Source: Blastobasis lacticolella
Lineage: Eukaryota; Arthropoda; Insecta; Lepidoptera; Blastobasidae
DNA: 64,000 nucleotides
NCBI GenBank assembly: GCA_905147135.1
Contig: LR990053.1
Coordinates: 9,002,501-9,066,500, forward strand
Direction of reading: 5' to 3'
Shown in pieces: positions 10,299 through 26,880 of this stretch (the first letter of the stretch is position 1; each line of letters begins with the position of its first letter). The notes under the pieces are model-generated. The model ran no database searches, was not told the DNA's origin, and saw only the letters and a program-made list of their open reading frames with translations. The translations under genes and the position numbers were made by a program.

Positions 10299-10650
10299 CA
10301 TGGACTTACTACCCAAAGGGACTGCGCACTACTTTGACTAAAACCGGGCAGAGCGAGAGTCACCATCCATAGTCCTTTGTCCCTTTCTAACAGTGTAAAC
10401 ACAATATTATTGGCATAATAACCGTTATTCTAAATTGACAAGTGTCATGTTTGGTGTTGCCATTATTGGAGAAATATATATACCGTGAATTTGGTATTAT
10501 TATGAGGTAATCTGTACAATCCGAAAAATAGTTGTCAAAATACCTTTTGATCTACTGAAAGTTTCTCCAACAAATGTCGAGTCGACATAATTATTATCTT
10601 TTTGTTCCACAAAACAGATAAAAGAGTTCGGTAACGATTTATCCTACAAT

Positions 10651-10929
10651 ACTAGTTTCTAAAGAGAAGTGATAGTACTCGTCGATATCTACAATTCGGG
10701 TGACAGCTGTCAAACTTAAATTTGTTATAACTCAACACCCATTGATTCTGGAACACTAGTTTCTAAAGAGATATGATAGTACTCGTCAAGATCTACATTT
10801 CGTATGACAGCTGTCAAAGTTAAATCTTTTATAACTCGGAACCCATTGGTCCTAAAACACTAGTTTCTGTAGAGAAATGATAGTACTTGTCGAGATCTAC
10901 ATTTCGTATGACAGCTGTCAAACTTAGAA
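10651..10929 (+). repeat. Left-arm tandem array of 104-bp units
   Basis: Units begin with ACTAGT at 10651, 10755 and 10859, a spacing of exactly 104 each time. The palindrome TGACAGCTGTCA recurs at 10701, 10805 and 10909. The third unit is cut short at the centre of symmetry. Confidence 0.88.
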
Positions 10930-11295
10930 CTGTCATCCGAAATGTAGATCTCGATGAGTACTATCGTATTGCTCTAGGAACTAGTGTTCTAAGACCAATC
11001 GTTTCCGAGTTACAACAGTTCTAAGTTTGACAGCTGTTATGCGAAATGTAGATCTCGACGAATACTATCATTTTCTTTAGGAACGAGTGTTACAGCACCA
11101 ATAGTTTAGGAGTTATTTCAGTTCAAAGTTTGACAGCTGTCATTCGAAATGTAGATCTCAACAAGTACTATCATTTCTCTCTAGAAACTAGTGTTTTAGG
11201 ACCAATGGGTTAACTTTGACAGCTGTCATACGCAATGATGATCTCGAGGACTGCTATCATTTCACCCTAGGAACTAGTGTTCTAGGGCCAATAGT
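10930..11295 (-). repeat. Right-arm array, inverted copies of the same unit
   Basis: ACTAGT or a variant recurs at 10980, 11083, 11187 and 11273 in inverted orientation. The palindrome recurs at 11028 (one mismatch), 11131 and 11217. The last spacing is shorter, about 86 bases, from a deletion. The right arm has one unit more than the left. Confidence 0.85.
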
Positions 11296-11512
11296 TTCCG
11301 AGTAGCAGGGTAAGCTTGGGCTGGACCCTGTAAAAACATGACCTTCAGATTGCACCCGGTCCGGCTCTGCCTGACCCTGAGATCGGTGTCCGCGCCAAAT
11401 AATAAAAGTAATTCGGAATTTGCATCAACAATGGTGGCAACACTAGAAAGGGACACAGGACTAACGATGGTGACTCTCGCTCTGCCCGGTTTTAGTCAAA
11501 GCAGTGCGCAGT

Positions 11513-11542
11513 CCATAGCCTCCTTCATCTACGAGGCTATGG
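11513..11542. repeat. 30-bp hairpin inserted in the right terminal repeat only
   Basis: CCATAGCCTC and its perfect complement GAGGCTATGG flank a 10-base loop. GCGCAGT stands on both sides (11506-11512 and 11542-11548), and the left terminal repeat lacks the hairpin. Confidence 0.8.
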
Positions 11543-11570
11543 CGCAGTCCCTTTGGGTAGTAAGTCCATG

Positions 11571-11578
11571 ACTAGAAA
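11571..11578. repeat. 8-bp target-site duplication of the foldback element, right
   Basis: ACTAGAAA, matching 10291-10298. Confidence 0.88.
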
Positions 11579-12054
11579 TCATACGAGCAAGCATCAACAC
11601 ATTTCAATGTTTGTTTTGACAGCTAGTTGATTGAGTGTGACAAACTGTCATCTTTGGCCTTTGGTCATCATGGGCCTTAGACATATATTACGACAAACTG
11701 TAGGTGTTACCATATAAGGGAGTGGACTATTACAATTGTAGTAGAGTTGATAGTAATGCTTTTGCAGTGGCGCTCGCGCCGTTTGCTTAATCAATTGAAA
11801 AACAATAATTAATAGCCAGTATTCAAACACGTTATCAATGAATAAATATTCCATTAAAAGGCGTGGGAACTACAATACGACGGTAACAATTCGCTCCGCT
11901 TAACCCACGCGCAGTACATCGTGCTAGCTATAATTGCATGTAGCTTCCTCCGCTGCGTATGTTGCCTTTTGGGAACCTTTTACGTGATGTATGATGTGTG
12001 TATACAAAAAATATTTTGGAATGATAATAATTGTATCCAGAGTAAAAATAAATT
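11579..12054. other. Intergenic, AT-rich
   Basis: No gene recognised. A TTTGACAGCTAG at about 11616 resembles the palindrome of the neighbouring element but is not part of a repeat unit. Confidence 0.3.
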
Positions 12055-12428
12055 ATCCTCTTGACATTAAGTCTCGGTTGTGCTCTCGCGCACGAGGGCG
12101 CGGGGTCCGCCTTGACCGTGATCCAGGATTTGGCAGATCAGGTAATCACAGTGGAGTGACCACAGAACACGGGAGTGACTGCTATCTGACCTCCATGACC
12201 CTGCTACCAGGGTAACCTGACCAGATTGGATCATGGTTACAGATTCAGTCGCCTGAATGTGCAGGTTTCATCATGATGTTTTCCTTCGCCGTAAGAGCAT
12301 CCGTTAGTATTCAACTAATGTACATCACTTAGAAAAGAGTGATTTTTACGTAGCCGCCGCAGCGGGATTCGAACCCGGCACCTTTCGCTTACGAGTCGGA
12401 TACCTTAACCGCTCGGCCACCAACGCTC
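12055..12428 (-). mobile_element. SINE-A copy 1 (full length, tRNA-derived head)
   Basis: On the minus strand the head carries an A box (GGCCGAGCGGTTAAGG) and B box (GGGTTCGAATCCC) as in tRNA-derived SINEs. A body follows with CATGATGAAACCTGCACATTC-like and GATCTGCCAAATCCTGG-like blocks, ending near ACATTAACGCCAAGATG. It is the reference copy for this family in the window. Confidence 0.85.
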
Positions 12429-12643
12429 CTTTTGTATCCAGAGCAATCTCTAAATATTATTTGTCTGTTTGATCGCTTATTTATTCGATCGTATACTTTC
12501 TGTGGGACACAGTCTACCCCACCTGTGGGACACAGGCGTGAGCTTTATGTATGATGTATGTATGTATACTTTCTGTAACTGTGGCGAGTCTTTAGTATCG
12601 GAGTAATTTTGAGTATAGATAGGTAGATAAAATAGTAAACAAC
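12429..12643. other. Downstream flank of the P450 gene with short tandem TATG repeats
   Basis: Contains two copies of GTGGGACACAG and a TGTATG microsatellite around 12545-12570. No gene seen. Confidence 0.35.
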
Positions 12644-12649
12644 TTTATT
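12644..12649 (-). terminator. Polyadenylation signal of the P450 gene
   Basis: AATAAA on the minus strand, about 50 bases after the stop codon. Confidence 0.6.
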
Positions 12650-12697
12650 ATAACAAAGTACTAACACGATTCGGACCGAACCTCTTAATTATTACGT

Positions 12698-18662
<5,965 letters not shown>

Positions 18663-20072
18663 TCTTACTGTAGTATGAATACGGACTAGCTGAATGTCTA
18701 GTCGACAGTACGCTTTCAATCCAACTACAATTACTATCGTTAGATTAATCACCGCTTATTGGCTTTATCATATGTGTTGGTGATACCTAGTTGTCGAAAT
18801 ATCTAACCATGACAATTATGTTATGTAAGTTTGTTTATCAGCTTACATGCGTTTATGTGTGCTAGTATAAAACCTCTGATTTGATTCATTATATCTAATG
18901 AGTGTCGAATAAATTTCTTTAACGGATATGTGGAATACCATAATAATAAAGCACTTTATTAACTTAAATAGGAAATTAAAGCTTTTTAATAAAATTACGC
19001 TTTAATTATAAATCAAAGCGATGTAAAAAAAATTTACAATCTACATAGAATACTAAGCTCTACACAACTAGATCGAACAATGCTGGTTCCTACGGTTCCA
19101 TAATTGATTATAATTGTGTTCAATTTCAATTTTACTAGTAGAAACATGTATCTACAAACGCTTAACATTTTCGTAAATTTAATGTAGTAATCTCTTAGCA
19201 GCACTGTCTATATAATAAAATATATAATTATATCACTGTCAAAATTAAAAAGTAAAATGATACGCTATATTAATTTTTTTCTGCACGACTGAAGACGCGG
19301 GAAGAATAGTAGTACCTATTATTGTGACTAAAAGATAAGCTAGGGTTCAGTTTGACTGTACTCTATCAGGAGTGGCGGACCGAAGGTCAATTTCTGGCTG
19401 AAGCCGAAGCCGATCAGCAAGCGCAAAGAAATACTGTTCAAGATTGGCGATACAATTGATAAGTAATATAAATGTTTTTTAAACTATGATATCGAACTTT
19501 TATTGGCTTGAATTGACAGCATAATATAAACCATACATTGTCTATATAAAATATATAATCATCATTGATCTATATGTGATAAAAATTACCTTGCAATAGT
19601 ATTTGTCAAAAACCATAAGAACCACCTTCGTCTTCGACTGGGTTTCGGGTTTCGCCGAAGGTGGTTTTCTTGCCCGAAAGTGGCCGAAGCTAATGCCAAA
19701 GCCGAAGTTTCAGTCGGACACTAATTATCAGTCATTCCAAAGGTGACAATAATATCGTTGCGTCAATAATGTTTATGTATTATTAATTATCAAATCACGT
19801 ATAATTCAGTTACGTATTACACTTTAATGAGCCTAGAATAAACGTATGATTCACAATATTTTACTGGCTAATTCAAAATACGAGTACCGTAAAGTTCACT
19901 TTTTTATACTCTGAACATAAAGTGCGCTCCACATGTTCGTAGAAACTTCCGGCGAAACTTTTGCCGGGACTTTGGTCGGCCTCTACATTCTCGCCTATTA
20001 GGGATGTGGTGGGTGTCAAAACGCGTCGACATTATATCGATTCATCGGTGTAATATCGCTAATCTGCTGTAA
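18663..20072. other. P450 upstream region; no gene seen
   Basis: Should include the P450 promoter, but I see no convincing TATA/initiator pair. The segment 19370-19730 has repeated GCCGAAG/CTTCGGC blocks (for example CTGAAGCCGAAGCCG and TTTCGCCGAAGGTGG) typical of a dispersed repeat. The remainder is AT-rich. Confidence 0.35.
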
Positions 20073-20165
20073 ACAGGGTCACAGAGGTGATGGAAGCTGC
20101 TCTACTGTAATTACTTGACATACTAATATCCTGTATCATGGTCAAGTGTACCCGGAACCTGTTAC
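20073..20165 (+). mobile_element. SINE-A copy 3 (body fragment)
   Basis: Contains CAGGGTCACAGAGGTGATGG and CTGTATCATGGTCAAG, matching the SINE-A body. Head and tail are missing. Confidence 0.65.
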
Positions 20166-20931
20166 GGGAAAAAGCGCTAGGATTATAAATATAAAATCGA
20201 TCGAATGCCGAGGCGAATAGGCGAGACATGCTAAACATGCACGGGACTACAAGAATACTCTCTCTACATTCTCGTGTTCCCGCGGAACTGTCCACATGTG
20301 GAGTGCGCTTTAATCTAAATGAAGGCTCTGGGTATTGCGATTTCCATGTTGCCATTTCAAGGTGTTTCTTTATTATGAGTGTACTAGTATATGACACGGC
20401 AATGCACTATCACTTTGAGACTTTTGCAGCTACAGCAACGTACTCTTTGGTATATATTCATTAGACAAATTGAATTGCCTGAAAGAATGGTCTGAACCGT
20501 AAGCCCCAAAAATCATCCATCTCCCCCAGAGATTAAAAACATGTTTTTAAAGCACTATTTGTAAACAATATTTAATTGAATAGATTTGATTAAATAGCTC
20601 AACATTTTTCTTTTTCATTCCATAAGTATTGTGGCATAGCAAGTAATGGTAACATTTTTAATTTACCCGCAAAATCATTGTTACTTATCTATTGAAAATT
20701 GAGATAGACAAATAAGGAAAAGCGATTATAAGTTCGTTTTATTTTAAAAAGTTTCTGCACTGCACAGAAATATTATTCTTAAATGTTAATGGACTTATGC
20801 TGTACAAGGGCTAATCTGAGTAATTATGGGACATGTTTATATGACTAGATTCCTGTTACGTAGTTTTATCATTATACTTATCAACTGTATACTTATCAAT
20901 ACTTATTAAACACGTCGACTACTCGAGAATG
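20166..20931. other. Intergenic, AT-rich
   Basis: Short open frames at 20228-20464 and 20059-20397 lie in opposite strands and show no family signal. Nothing else recognised. Confidence 0.3.
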
Positions 20932-21134
20932 TTACATAACGGTCGGGCTGCTGACCTTACAGTGTTTAATTCTAACTTTATTTTTCTCGAATATAACATA
21001 GACGGGGTTGCTAGTCCTTAGGATCATGTCGGCTGTGAACTCCAGGTCCTGGGGCCTGGTGACGGGCTCCAGGCGGTTCCGGCGCAGCACTCCTGTCACG
21101 CAGGACTTCATCTCCATCATTGCGAACCTTTGAC
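20932..21134 (-). pseudogene. Orphan last exon of a second CYP4-clan P450
   Basis: Starts after a good acceptor (TATATATCCCAG) with the two-base phase of exon 9 of the neighbouring gene. It reads GQRFAMMEMKSCVTGVLRRN, then RLEPVTRPQDLEF, very close to that exon, and remains open to TAA with a longer C-terminus. No heme-loop exon or any other P450 exon is found between 21134 and the neugrin gene; the interval is transposon debris. It is probably the remnant of a tandem paralogue broken by insertions and deletions. An alternative is that it serves as an alternative terminal exon, but it lies upstream of the intact gene, which makes that unlikely. Confidence 0.8.
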
Positions 21135-21685
21135 CTGGGATATATACATACAGCCAATATTGGAGGGGTATATATCATATTCTAGGTAAGTAAGTTCTTA
21201 GTATATGCGTTGAATAGCAAGTGTTCATGACAGCTATTTGGATAGACAGATAGACAGCAGATTATCAAATTATCGTAAATGAGTATAGGTTAGCTAGATA
21301 TTTGGGGACAATTCATCAATAATGTATTCTTCTACGCTTCCACATTGTTGGTAATCTCAAGCAATGTTCCAGAACAATTCTAGCAGCGATTTTAATACAT
21401 TTTTTGTATTATAATATTGGAACAGTCTGTTTATATGTTTTATGTATGTGTGTAATACTGTTAACTTTTTAATTGCGTTCCAAATAAGTGATGGCAGTGA
21501 TATTCTTAGCATACAGCCATGTTGTACAATAAAACATAAAGATTATATAAGAGATAAGTTAGTGGCACTGTATATCTGTAGGTCAGAATTACAATATTTA
21601 CAGCTTACATAATACAAATGAAATCATGAGCATGACATATACAGGATGTCCGGTAATGAATAGATAACCTTGAAAGAGCATTGAA
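21135..21685. other. Intergenic; ends in a transposon-like GTCCGGTAAT motif
   Basis: AT-rich. Near 21645, ACAGGATGTCCGGTAATG resembles termini of insect mariner-like elements and directly precedes the left inverted arm. Confidence 0.35.
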
Positions 21686-22042
21686 CATTTACTATGGAGA
21701 AAATCACCACCCACTTTCCGCCATTTTGAAAAAATATCGATTTTGCGGCCACTCATAAAACTTATGCCAATCGATAGGAAACTTTAATATCTATCGATCA
21801 CTGTGTTCAAAAATGTCGAAAACGGTATACCTTGCGAGATATCACAAGTCAAAGATGTACATTATCTACCGACACATGGGGAACAAATACCTCCTACTAA
21901 GTCTACTCATAGTCAAATATCTTCTAAACTACTGAACCGATTTCGAATAAATAAAGTTAGTAATAATTTCGATTAAAAGACCTTTCAAATACAGAAAACC
22001 GCATTGAAATTGGTTTATCCGTTCGGGAGCTACAGATAGACG
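21686..22042 (+). repeat. Left arm of a 357-bp inverted repeat pair
   Basis: Runs from CATTTACTATGG to AGCTACAGATAGACG. It is closely complementary to 23684-24040, including CGACACATGGGGAACAAATA and TCGATAGGAAACTTTAATAT. It probably belongs to a DNA transposon with long terminal inverted repeats. Confidence 0.85.
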
Positions 22043-22574
22043 GATACACGCGTTAAACTTACAACAAAACACAAACTAAAATAAAGTGTATTGTAAGATT
22101 ATGTGTTCACCAACACACAAAACACTTTATTTCATAATAATATGCCACTCGGCTCTGCGAGACTGTTTAATTAATCTCCGGTCTATTTAATTAATACCGT
22201 TGGCATTTGGCACACGTAACGAGTGGCGAGCTCGTGGCGGTGCTGAAGTGTGACTAGTCCCAAAGTACAAAACGGTCACCCATTCATTTAAAGGACGCTA
22301 TGAACATTGCTTAACCTAGGTTATCGGTCTGGCAAGTTTCTTTATTTTATGGAATAAGATAATTAAGTTAAGTTGCTTAATGCAGTGCTTACACTGTAAG
22401 AGCAAGCGCCTCAACTCTAACTCAGCTAGCAACTCCGCATAGCACTTGGCGTTGTACCTACATCGCCTAGCTCTTGCCATGCATATGACGTTAATAATGT
22501 GACCAGATCCCAGAAATCGATTTCTGTGTTTTAAGACAACTTATTTTTTTTGGGATGGGACATATTTACCCAAG
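22043..22574. other. Spacer inside the inverted pair
   Basis: No ORF of note. AAAGTGTATTGTAAG and ACACTTTATTTC around 22084-22130 form a loose inverted pair. Confidence 0.3.
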
Positions 22575-22640
22575 TAAATTACCGACTTGCAATGCGAGAG
22601 TACCGGGTTCAAATCTCACTGCCGCCATGTATCAATGGCG
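22575..22640 (+). repeat. tRNA-like SINE-A head fragment
   Basis: GACTTGCAATGCGAGAG followed by ACCGGGTTCAAATCTCACTG matches the anticodon-to-B-box part of SINE-A. The D-arm side and the body are absent. Confidence 0.5.
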
Positions 22641-22799
22641 GGCGGATGGTAGTCGCTGCATATTAAAAGCCAAAACACCGCAAAAAATAGAATGAAAAGG
22701 TCCTCTGTTGGAAGTAAACACGCGTAGGCATATTGCCCTTCACCTGCGATAAGTGGGCTAGGGCTACCCTGTCACGCGCGGGCAGGGTAAAAGAAGTTA

Positions 22800-23683
22800 G
22801 CGCATAACAGTAGGAAGCTCCGCTTCGCCACCCTAAACGTCGGTCTCTGACCGGCCGGTCTCGAGAGCTGGCTGAATTATTGCACAGGCGCCGCGTTCAG
22901 GTTGCATTCCTGCAAGAGACGAGGTGGCGTGGCTCCATGTCTAGGGAAATCGGGCAGGGATACAAACTGTTGTACACCGGATCGGCAGACAGGAGGAATG
23001 GGGTCGCTATTGTGGTGGGCGACGAGTTCCGGAACGGCATTCTGGAGGTGAACAGAGTGAGCGATCGACTCATGGTTATCAAGGCGCAAATTAAGGGTAT
23101 AACAACCAACCTCATTAGCGCCTATGCTTCCCAGTCCGTCTGCGCCGGCACCGAAAAGACTGCCTTCTGTAACAGTTTCGAAAATACCCTGTCACGTATA
23201 CTATCCTCCGAACAGATTGTGGTTGGTGCGGACCTCAACGGTCATGTGGGCCAGAGGAGCGAGGTGTTCGGTCGGGTGCACGATGGATTTGGTTATGGCC
23301 AGCGAAACAGTGAGGGAGAAGATATTCTCCGAACCTCACTGGCCGCACTCGTTACGTATTCCATCGAGTACGTAACGAGTACATCCGCGGCAGCCTTGGT
23401 GTGAGGGATATCGCAGATAAGATCGAAGAGGCTCGTCTGCGCTGGTTTGGTCACGTGTTGCGTAAGCCTCAGGGATACGTGGGAAATAGATGCCTGAATC
23501 TGCCGGTATCAGGAAAGAGGCCCCGTGGGCGGCATGATAAGCGATGGATTGACATCGCTGAGTCTAATGCGAGATCCAACGGCTTACGATAAGGGGATGC
23601 TGAAGACCAGGCGAAGTGGATAAGATTGAGTAGGAAAGCGGACCCTGGCAGAGGCCGGGATAAGTGCTAGGACGATGATGATT
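22800..23683 (+). pseudogene. Internally deleted RTE-like non-LTR element (endonuclease plus 3' end)
   Basis: The 5' part reads RKLRFATLNVG, a one-base shift, then SLTGRSRELAELLHRRR and VAFLQETRWRG, the start of an APE-type endonuclease. It continues to GADLNGHVGQR and stops matching after EDILRTSL near 23340. A junction then leads straight to the last part of an RTE ORF: IADKIEEARLRWFGHVLR, RGRHDKRWIDIAES, and a tail ending GATGATGATT. The whole reverse transcriptase core is missing. The RTE 3' terminus abuts the right inverted arm exactly, so the element inserted at, or was cut together with, the arm's edge. Confidence 0.82.
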
Positions 23684-24040
23684 CGTCTATCTGTAGCTCC
23701 CGAACGAATGAACCAATTTTAATGCGGTTTTCTGTATTTGAAAGTTATTTTAATCGAAATTATTCCTAACTTTATTTAATCGAAATCGGTTCAGTAGTTT
23801 AGAAGATATTTGACTATGAGTAGACTTAGTAGGAGGTATTTGTTCCCCATGTGTCGGTAGATAATCTACATCTTTGACTTGCGATATCCCGCAAGGTATA
23901 CCGTTTTCGACATTTTTGAACATAGTGATCGATAGATATTAAAGTTTCCTATCGATTGGCATAAGTTTTATGAGTAGCCGCAAAATCGATATTTTTTCAA
24001 AATGGCGGAAATTGGGTGGTGACCGAAATGTACTATGCTA
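23684..24040 (-). repeat. Right arm of the 357-bp inverted repeat pair
   Basis: Starts CGTCTATCTGTAGCTCCCGA and ends near ATGTACTATGC. Reverse complement of 21686-22042 with scattered mismatches. Confidence 0.85.
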
Positions 24041-24290
24041 TTTCTTATACATAATATAACTTATGGCTGTTCAGAAAAAAATATGAAACAAAATATATCA
24101 TAAGTTACTACTTACTTATGATATATTTTGTTTCCCTAGATTTTTAAAAAGTCAATTTTTTTTACCTTTCTATTTTTTCACGGCCCTACATCTACAGATA
24201 AATGATCTACGGAGCAGTCTTGTGTTCCGTCGTTCACTTAGTTTTGATGCGGCTGCTCTGACACGGCTTCTTAATTCTTCTAAAGACCTT

Positions 24291-24600
24291 ATTCTATATT
24301 ACCTTCCTCTTTAAGGCAGCCCCAATAAAAAAATCCAATGGATTTAGGTCCGGTGAATGTTGAGGCCTCAAAATTGGTTCTAGCCGCGCGATCCATCTAT
24401 CCGGGTACGTGTTATTTAAAAATGCACGAACAGATACAGAATAATGCGCAGAACAGCCGTCATTTTGCAACCAATATGACTCCCTCAGCTCCTCAGGCAC
24501 TTCTTCTAATAAATTGGGGAGATTATTTTGAAGAAACTTCAAATAACTTTGCCCTGTTAACAGGTTTGCCCAATTACCCAAATAATTCAAATGCCCAGTA
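24291..24600 (-). pseudogene. Mariner/IS630-type transposase fragment (DDE C-terminal part)
   Basis: Minus-strand frame of 98 codons with LQNDGCSAHYS (second catalytic Asp) and SPDLNPLDFF (third acidic position), the usual spacing pattern of mariner-like transposases. The first Asp motif and the DNA-binding part are missing and the frame ends at the edges, so it is a fragment. It may be the former coding part of the element whose long arms lie at 21686 and 23684, although it falls outside them. Confidence 0.75.
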
Positions 24601-25139
24601 ATTCAAATGGCCCAAATGTAGGGTCTGCATAAAAGTGGGAGGCCAACAGTTTGAACATTTATTATAAATGAATGTAAAATAAAGTGTTGTTTTTTATTAA
24701 TCCCCAATGTCTAGGTACAATTAAATTTAAAAAATGTTCCCTTATTACAAATTTTGTTATTTAGTATAATTTTCTTCTTTTTCATTATTGGCAATAATTC
24801 ACTGTTTATTGTAGATAGATTTATAATTTGTACCATAAAACTACTTGAAACCGACATTAATTTAAAATCATTGGCTACTCATGTATTCATAATTTTTTTT
24901 TATACCCAAAATGTTTAAACATCAAATTTATTCTAAAATTAATTAATTTGCAAATTTTTTAATAAAGAAATGCAATCGCTATTACTATTTATGAATTAGC
25001 ATAGTTAGTGTATAATGATAAAACAACAAAAAACCGATGGAATCCATTCATTTCTGATCGTAGTGTTCATAAAAGTAATATAGGTAAAAAAAATAGGCTT
25101 TTCTTTAAAAAAATCATAACTTAGGTACTCATCATTATC
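24601..25139. other. AT-rich spacer
   Basis: No coding or repeat signal. Confidence 0.35.
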
Positions 25140-25916
25140 GTATCAGCCAGAAGACGCTCACTGCTGGGCATAGGTCTCCCCCAGAGATCTCCACAAAAGC
25201 CGGTCCTGTGCTTTCCGCATCCAGCTGGTACCTGCGATCCTTACCAGGTCGTCGGTCCACCTTGTAGGAGGCCTACCCACGCTGCGTCTTCCGGTACGTG
25301 GTGACCACTCGAGAACTTTACTGCCCCATCGGCCATCTGTTCTTCGAGCTATGTGCCCCGCCCACTGCCACTTCAGTCTGGCAATCCCTAGAGCTATGTC
25401 GGTGACTTTGGTTCGTTTGCGCATCTCCTCATTTCTGATTCGATCGCGCAAAGAATCTCCGAGTATAGCTCTTTGGGTAACAGTGAGCTTTCTTATAAGG
25501 CCCACAGTGAGCGGCCACGTTTCAGTTCCGTAAGTCATCACTGGCAACACACATTGGTCAAAGACCTTCGTCTGGAGGCACTGCGGTAATTGGGACGAAA
25601 ATATGTGGCGTAGCTTCCCGAACGCTGCCCAACCGAGTTGGATGCGTCGATTGACCTCTTTCTCGAAATTGGACCTACCTAGCTGGACTATTTGTCCTAG
25701 GTATGTATAGTCGTCAACAACTTGAAGTGGAGTGCCTCCAACTGTCACTGGAGTATGCACAACATGGACATTCGACATAATTTTCGTCTTTTCCATGTTC
25801 ATTTTAAGACCTACTTGTTGAGAAGCACTACAGAGGTCATCGAGCATTTTGCCCAAGTCTTCCAGGGTTACAGCCATGACTACGATATCGTCAGCAAATC
25901 TGAGGTGAGTGAGCTA
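25140..25916 (-). pseudogene. RTE-clade reverse transcriptase, 5'-truncated
   Basis: On the minus strand it begins inside the catalytic motif (FADDIVVMA, near 25875-25895). It continues through LKMNMEKTKIM, VVDDYTYLGQIV and RAILGDSLRDRI to RWTDDLVRIAGTSW, ending at 25158, then runs into the RTE 3' terminal sequence (CTATGCCCAGCAGTGAGCG, near 25144). The fragment of about 240 codons is open. Endonuclease and first RT blocks are absent because of 5' truncation at insertion, and a different element follows directly at 25930. Confidence 0.85.
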
Positions 25917-25929
25917 CTCGCTGTTAATA

Positions 25930-26880
25930 TTGATATCAAACCTTATGGGAAACAATGGTTCAGAGTAACCCTATGTTTGAGGCCAAGTGTGACCGAATCG
26001 CAAAACAGTTCACATTTGGCAAGAGATACCAGATACAAACTGCGGAAACGGAGGCAGACTGGTCTGGGATAGGAGAAGTCCGTATCTATACGGACGGATC
26101 TAAGACCGACTAAGGCACCGGTGCAGGGATCTTCTCGCTGGATCTGAATATTAAGAGTTCCATACCATTAGGGGAACATAGTACCATATTCCAATGCGAG
26201 TGTGTAGCAATCACACAGGCCGCCATGCGAGTAAAGAGACTTGGTATAAGCGACCAAGGTATCCGTATTTTATCGGACAGCATGTCAGTCTTGAAGGCAT
26301 TGGGAAAGAACAGCATAAACTCTGCCCTAATCCTGGAGTGCCACCAGGCACTGGAAGATATATCCCTGACGAACAGGGTTACAATGGATCAAGGGTCACA
26401 GCAATTCGATGGGGAACGATGCTGCCGATGAGCTGGTCCCTACCTCCGTCCCTACCCCTCTTTTAACACACTGCGAGCATGGGTGAGCAAACACTACGGA
26501 CCAGCACAATAAGCGTTGGCAAAACACAATAGGATGTAGACAGTCGAAGTTGGTGGTGATCGAACGATCACCTAGACTAACTAATAAACTGCTAGATCTC
26601 AAATGGACAGAACTCAGGACAGTAGTTGGTACAATAACAGGACACCTCCCCCTGAACAAACTACTGTTCACAATAGGAGATACAGACAGCCCTCTATGCA
26701 GGCGATGCCTAGTAGACGAGGAAACAGCGGCCCATGTGGTCCTGGAGTGTGAGGGACTAAAGGACCACAGGGTAAAAATCACATTAGGAACGGGGTCCCT
26801 CCGAGAGATCTGCGAGCGTCCGAAGAGACTGCTGGACTTCTGGAGGGAGCTGGGCTGGCTAAATTAGCATGCCTTAACTA
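25930..26880 (+). pseudogene. RNase H and C-terminal fragment of a second LOA/I-like element
   Basis: Reads EVRIYTDGSKTD, a TAA stop, then GTGAGIFS and LDLNIKSSIPLGEHSTIFQC, the RNase H region of ORF2 of the full element at 2040-7952 but clearly diverged. The frame shifts near 26400. From 26550 to 26867 the C-terminal part resumes: LVVIERSPRLTNKLLDL, GDTDSPLCRRCLVDEET and LLDFWRELGW, which align with the C-terminus of that ORF2. A dead, older relative, missing everything upstream of RNase H. Confidence 0.85.

Larger units (their letters stand above)
10299..11570. mobile_element. Foldback-type DNA transposon with long composite inverted repeats
   Basis: The 1272-bp element starts CATGGACTTACTACCC and ends with the exact reverse complement. 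The outer inverted repeat of roughly 100 bp (10299-10400 against 11434-11570) includes a shared CGGGCAGAGCGAGAGTCACC. Inside are two opposed arrays of units of about 104 bp, three on the left and four on the right, each holding the palindrome TGACAGCTGTCA or a close variant. There is no transposase, so it is non-autonomous. An 8-bp target duplication fits the hAT or P superfamilies; P elements also begin with CATG. The whole element could fold into a long hairpin. Confidence 0.9.

Noticed and set aside
10651..11295. CRISPR-like array
   Set aside because: The 104-bp periodic units have no unique spacers, are arranged as inverted arms and belong to a transposon with target duplications in a eukaryotic genome.
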